DNA of 64,000 nt, taken from positions 1,054,001-1,118,000 of the forward strand of contig OZ316899.1 of the NCBI GenBank assembly GCA_973895155.1, given 5' to 3'. The translations under genes and the position numbers were made by a program. This DNA comes from Marsupella aquatica. Its lineage: Eukaryota > Marchantiophyta. Below are positions 62,403-64,000 of this stretch, in pieces. Positions within the stretch are counted from its first letter, which is position 1, and every line of letters begins with the position of its first letter. The notes under the pieces were generated by a model. It was not told the DNA's origin. It did no database searches and was given only the letters and a program-made list of their open reading frames with translations.

Positions 62403-63948
62403 TTAAAGTTTGAATCTGTTTTCAAAATATGTGCCAACTTGAGCAAATTTAGGGACACAATGAATCACTTTAGCAATGTTTGCTACCTCCACAACAATAT
62501 AAGGCACTTTGGATCTTTTGTAAAGTGCTTTTCTGCTTGTAGAGGCTGTTGTGTCTTCATCAACCCACTGGAGCTTTGTGCAGTGCAATAACTTCCAATC
62601 TCCATCCCGTGGCAGCTTTTCCATCATTCTAACAAATGCTAGATGCTTCATGATCTTCTTGCCACCCTCATCAATGACTTCACAAGAAATCAGCAACCTC
62701 AGTTGACCATAAGATGTTACAGGATCAAAGCCAACTTCTTCCATCTGAAGAGAGACGAATCCAAACCATTCTTTACCATGGAAACTTCTGCAGGCACGGG
62801 TGTACATTGGCCAATCTCCAAATCGAATGCCTTCCCCAGCAGGCACTGCTAAGCTTTTCCAAATTTGTATTATCTCAGGAACTGCACAGTTCTCATCATT
62901 CAAGTGCATAACAAAGGCTTCTCTCAGGTGCAGTTGTATTTCTGGTTGACACTGAAATAGTTCACTCACTTCCACAGGCACAAAGTCATTGTTACTTGCA
63001 TCAAGCCAACTCAATGTCAACCTTATATCCTTTCCAGATAGGGTGATCTGTCCTGTCAATACAGCCTGCACATATCAAATCATAAAGCACATGCATAAGT
63101 GCCTACAAGACATCCTTTGTAAAGTGACATGTGTTGCTACACAGAAAGTACAAACTGAAAGTGTAGCAGAAGTGGGAGGGAGGTAAGGGGAATAGTACTC
63201 GGTCCAGTGCAGTAACATCTTCTGCATGCACTCTTAAGTCTTCTTGATAGCTCGCTTCGTCTAGTAAAATTCTAGTCCTCTGGCTATGCCTTGCTATTTG
63301 CCCCATGAAATTCCTCTTGTTGCTATGTCTGTATGGAACCTTCATGAGGGCAATGTGAAGATGTTCGAATATACCTGTGTCATATTCTAAAGGCAACCCA
63401 CATCGTTTGATACAATCTTTCAGGTGACTCATGGCATGGACTTTTACAATGTTGAAACTTGACTTATGCCAAGTTTTAGCGTGTTTTATCATCGATCCTA
63501 CTGCTTTTTTCATTAACTGATCCATTTGATTCAAGGACCTCTCAGAATGTTGTTTACTCTGGAATGCTAGCAAATACCAATCTATGAAGTCCACAAAAAC
63601 CTCAATGAGCGGATTTGGAATGACGCCAAGCAAACAAAATACCACAACCTGCATAACAAATTTATGCTCAAATCCATGAAAGTTAGCATTGCTTTGAAAG
63701 TAACCACTTTGGTTACTCCCAGGCAATCTAAAGGAAGCATAACGACATTCCTTGTGTATTTTCTGGAGTCTTCTATCAAGTTCTTGCATAGGTTTTTTCA
63801 CAAGGCTCTGGGAAGCAGCAGCCGATCTCACAATGCCCACTAGAGTCTTAAATACACCTAGTATGGACTGATGAAGACCGTCTAATTGTATGCATCGATA
63901 GGGATTTCCATACAGCAAATCACCTCCACAAAATCCCCATAGAGCACA
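62403..63948 (-). CDS. Plavaka/KDZ-type transposase, C-terminal exons (partial)
   Basis: The right window edge cuts the gene. The first visible exon starts after a TTGCAG acceptor at 63948 and carries the RNase H-like core of Plavaka-type transposases. It has a DGLHQS motif (catalytic Asp before LHQ), a FEHKFVMQVVVFCLLGVIPN segment and the FNIVKVHAMSHLKDCIKRCG...FEHLHI...YRHSNK...QIARHSQR signature. Its donor is uncertain, about 63193. The last exon (62403-63065, after a TGTGCAG acceptor) holds the typical C-terminal domain ending with HCTKLQWVDE and a final YFENRFKL. These are cut-and-paste DNA transposases best known from fungi. No stop or shift is seen in the visible part, so it may be intact. 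Terminal inverted repeats were not found and could lie outside the window. Confidence 0.65.
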
Positions 63949-64000
63949 CTGCAAGACATCACAAGAAAAAAAATCACTCACAGTTGACAAAGAGAAGAAT

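Overview
The window looks like repeat-rich nuclear DNA of a streptophyte, most likely a charophyte alga such as Chara. That is an inference from family resemblance and was not checked. The evidence is plant-type Ty3/gypsy elements primed by tRNA-Asn-like and tRNA-Asp-like sites, GT-AG introns, a Plavaka/KDZ-type transposase, and a protein of the plant/algal/animal D-MDQ...HTHxxIDQ family (DUF7869-like). No bacterial operons, CRISPR arrays or complete RNA genes are visible.

About two thirds of the window is nested LTR retrotransposons. Element A (5435-19525, minus; target duplication CAGAC) and element B (37381-51481, plus; target duplication TCAAC) are full-length sister copies of about 14.1 kb. 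Their LTRs are about 4.0 kb and each LTR contains a long reading frame (878 codons) for a proline-rich, coiled-coil protein. A TATA box lies just upstream of that frame, so it is the first ORF of the genomic RNA and precedes the primer binding site and gag-pol. In A both LTR ORFs are intact but gag-pol has one stop. In B gag-pol (1994 aa) is intact but both LTR ORFs are broken, each differently.

Element C (plus, about 19531-31999 with a 5' part on the far side of A) is an older, tRNA-Asp-primed relative. Its gag zinc-knuckle region was hit by a 3.7 kb solo LTR (23080-26795, target duplication CAAAG) that carries a diverged version of the same LTR protein. C has lost its integrase and ends in a rearranged, partly inverted LTR. 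Another C-type LTR with its own broken LTR ORF fills 301-3405. A decayed A/B-like copy (D) covers 32000-35808.

The non-retrotransposon segments (35809-37380 and 51482-64000) hold three genes. The first is a broken multi-exon gene encoding a ParB-like domain followed by a beta-class-like DNA methyltransferase (52106-57940, plus), one exon of which is split by a 2.35 kb solo LTR (target duplication GAGAC). The second is a frameshifted DUF7869-like gene (58411-61394, minus). The third is a partial Plavaka-type transposase gene at the right edge (62403-63948, minus). A palindromic motif around GATAAATTTATC, usually followed by CATTCC, recurs about 20 times in these segments, often inside short tandem arrays and introns, and I saw none inside elements A or B.

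The most novel-looking system is the family of giant-LTR retrotransposons whose LTR itself encodes a conserved protein.
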